Shown: piece after piece, positions 63,401 through 64,000 of the stretch
Layout of the letters: each line of letters opens with the position of its first letter
Numbering within the stretch: position 1 is the first letter of the stretch
Source: Glossina fuscipes
Taxonomy: Eukaryota; Arthropoda; Insecta; Diptera; Glossinidae
Length of the DNA stretch: 64,000 nucleotides
Reading direction: 5' to 3'
Assembly: GCF_014805625.2 (NCBI RefSeq)
Contig: NW_023998414.1
Span: 36,788,427 to 36,852,426, forward strand
Program-made: the position numbers and the translations under genes
The notes under the pieces: generated by a model
Seen by the model: only the letters and a program-made list of their open reading frames with translations
Database searches by the model: none
What the model was told of the DNA's origin: nothing

Positions 63401-63426
63401 CTGCTATCGGTGTACATCGATAGCAG
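63401..63426. promoter_or_regulatory. DRE-like inverted repeat, possible core promoter element
   Basis: A perfect 9-bp inverted repeat, CTGCTATCG and CGATAGCAG, with an 8-bp spacer. The right half includes CATCGATA, seven of eight bases of the Drosophila DRE (TATCGATA), which marks many housekeeping promoters. Sequence around it is less repetitive than the flanks. Confidence 0.3.
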
Positions 63427-63644
63427 ATACTTTAGATTTAGAAAAGTGTTGCCATCGTTTCAATTCGCGTCAAAGGAGTCGTAGCAATATTTTCACTTTT
63501 TGGAGGAAACGGGGAAAAGTACAATTCAAATAGTTGGAAAGAGTGCATTTGCCTATTATTTCCTGGAAGTTACAATTCGCATTATGATTGCTCCTAAGGT
63601 TACGAGCTTAAGTAACTTTTTCACCAAAATTTATATATACATGC

Positions 63645-64000
63645 CTTTTGTCAAAACGTTTGCAACATTCAAAAAGGGCGATCAGAGACTTTTTATATTT
63701 CTCTTAAAATATTTTAATCTTCTTCTTAATCAACACCAAATTTTGAATCGATCTGGTCATACCTAACCGTTCATCTATGCGTCTGTTTGAATGTCTTTGG
63801 TAAGCAGCATTCAGAAGGATATCAGGTTCAGGTTTAGTAAAAACATTAGAAGTTCTTTACTGCATGTTGGCCGAGAAGATAGAAGAAATCGATCAAAGGA
63901 CACGCCTGAACTGAAAACACTTGTTCTTAAGAGCAAACTAAATTGGAATTTGTTGATTATTCATAAACTACAAGAGACGCAACACGAGAAAACCTTCATC
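63645..64000 (+). repeat. dispersed repeat family B, copy 4 (runs to the window edge)
   Basis: TTTTGTCAAAACGTTTGCAA, GGGCGATCAGAGACTTTTTA, GCGTCTGTTTGAATGTC and, near 63893-63960, AAAGGACACGCCTGAACTG then CTTGTTCTTAAGAGCAAA and TTGTTGATTATTCATAAAC. The last part matches the 41.99-kb and 25.0-kb copies. Confidence 0.55.

Overview
This is AT-rich (roughly two-thirds A+T) animal DNA, full of dinucleotide and trinucleotide microsatellites, homopolymer runs and decayed transposons. Two genes have close Drosophila counterparts, so it comes from a higher fly (cyclorrhaphan Diptera). The interspersed repeats resemble those of calyptrate flies, and a tsetse- or house-fly-like genome is a reasonable guess, but that is inference. 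Both recognised genes are X-linked (Muller element A) in Drosophila, so the window probably belongs to that element.

Layout. 0-8 kb: no gene; old copies of a dispersed repeat (called family A here), one split by a tRNA-derived SINE with clear target-site duplications, and a second SINE copy. 8.0-10.3 kb: a complete three-exon odorant receptor gene, the Or2a orthologue, on the + strand. 10.7-18.3 kb: a mariner remnant, a gap in a (CT)n array, a 141-bp tandem repeat, and intergenic AT-rich DNA. 18.3-44.6 kb: the coding exons of erect wing (ewg, the fly NRF1 transcription factor) on the - strand, spread over two very large introns (about 13 kb and 10.6 kb). These introns hold a broken R1-type retrotransposon, a pair of 1-kb repeats, another SINE and, on the opposite strand, a small intact gene for a defensin-like peptide. 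44.6-58 kb: probable 5' intron and promoter region of ewg, with mariner, SINE and family A remnants. 58-64 kb: three weak gene candidates, a DRE-like palindrome and one more repeat.

The most interesting points are: (1) an unreported-looking secreted peptide gene nested in an ewg intron, with the six-cysteine spacing of insect defensins behind an unusually long Asp/Asn-rich propeptide; (2) two alternative ends for Ewg. One is spliced to the conserved 65-residue terminal exon. The other is made by reading through the donor into an open, Asn/Gln/His-rich tail of about 390 residues; its position matches the intron that ELAV controls in Drosophila; (3) a tRNA-derived SINE family with at least two copies bounded by perfect target-site duplications.

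No prokaryotic features, CRISPR arrays, rRNA genes or intact tRNA genes were seen. Exon limits were read by eye from splice signals and protein similarity recalled from family knowledge; no alignment was run.
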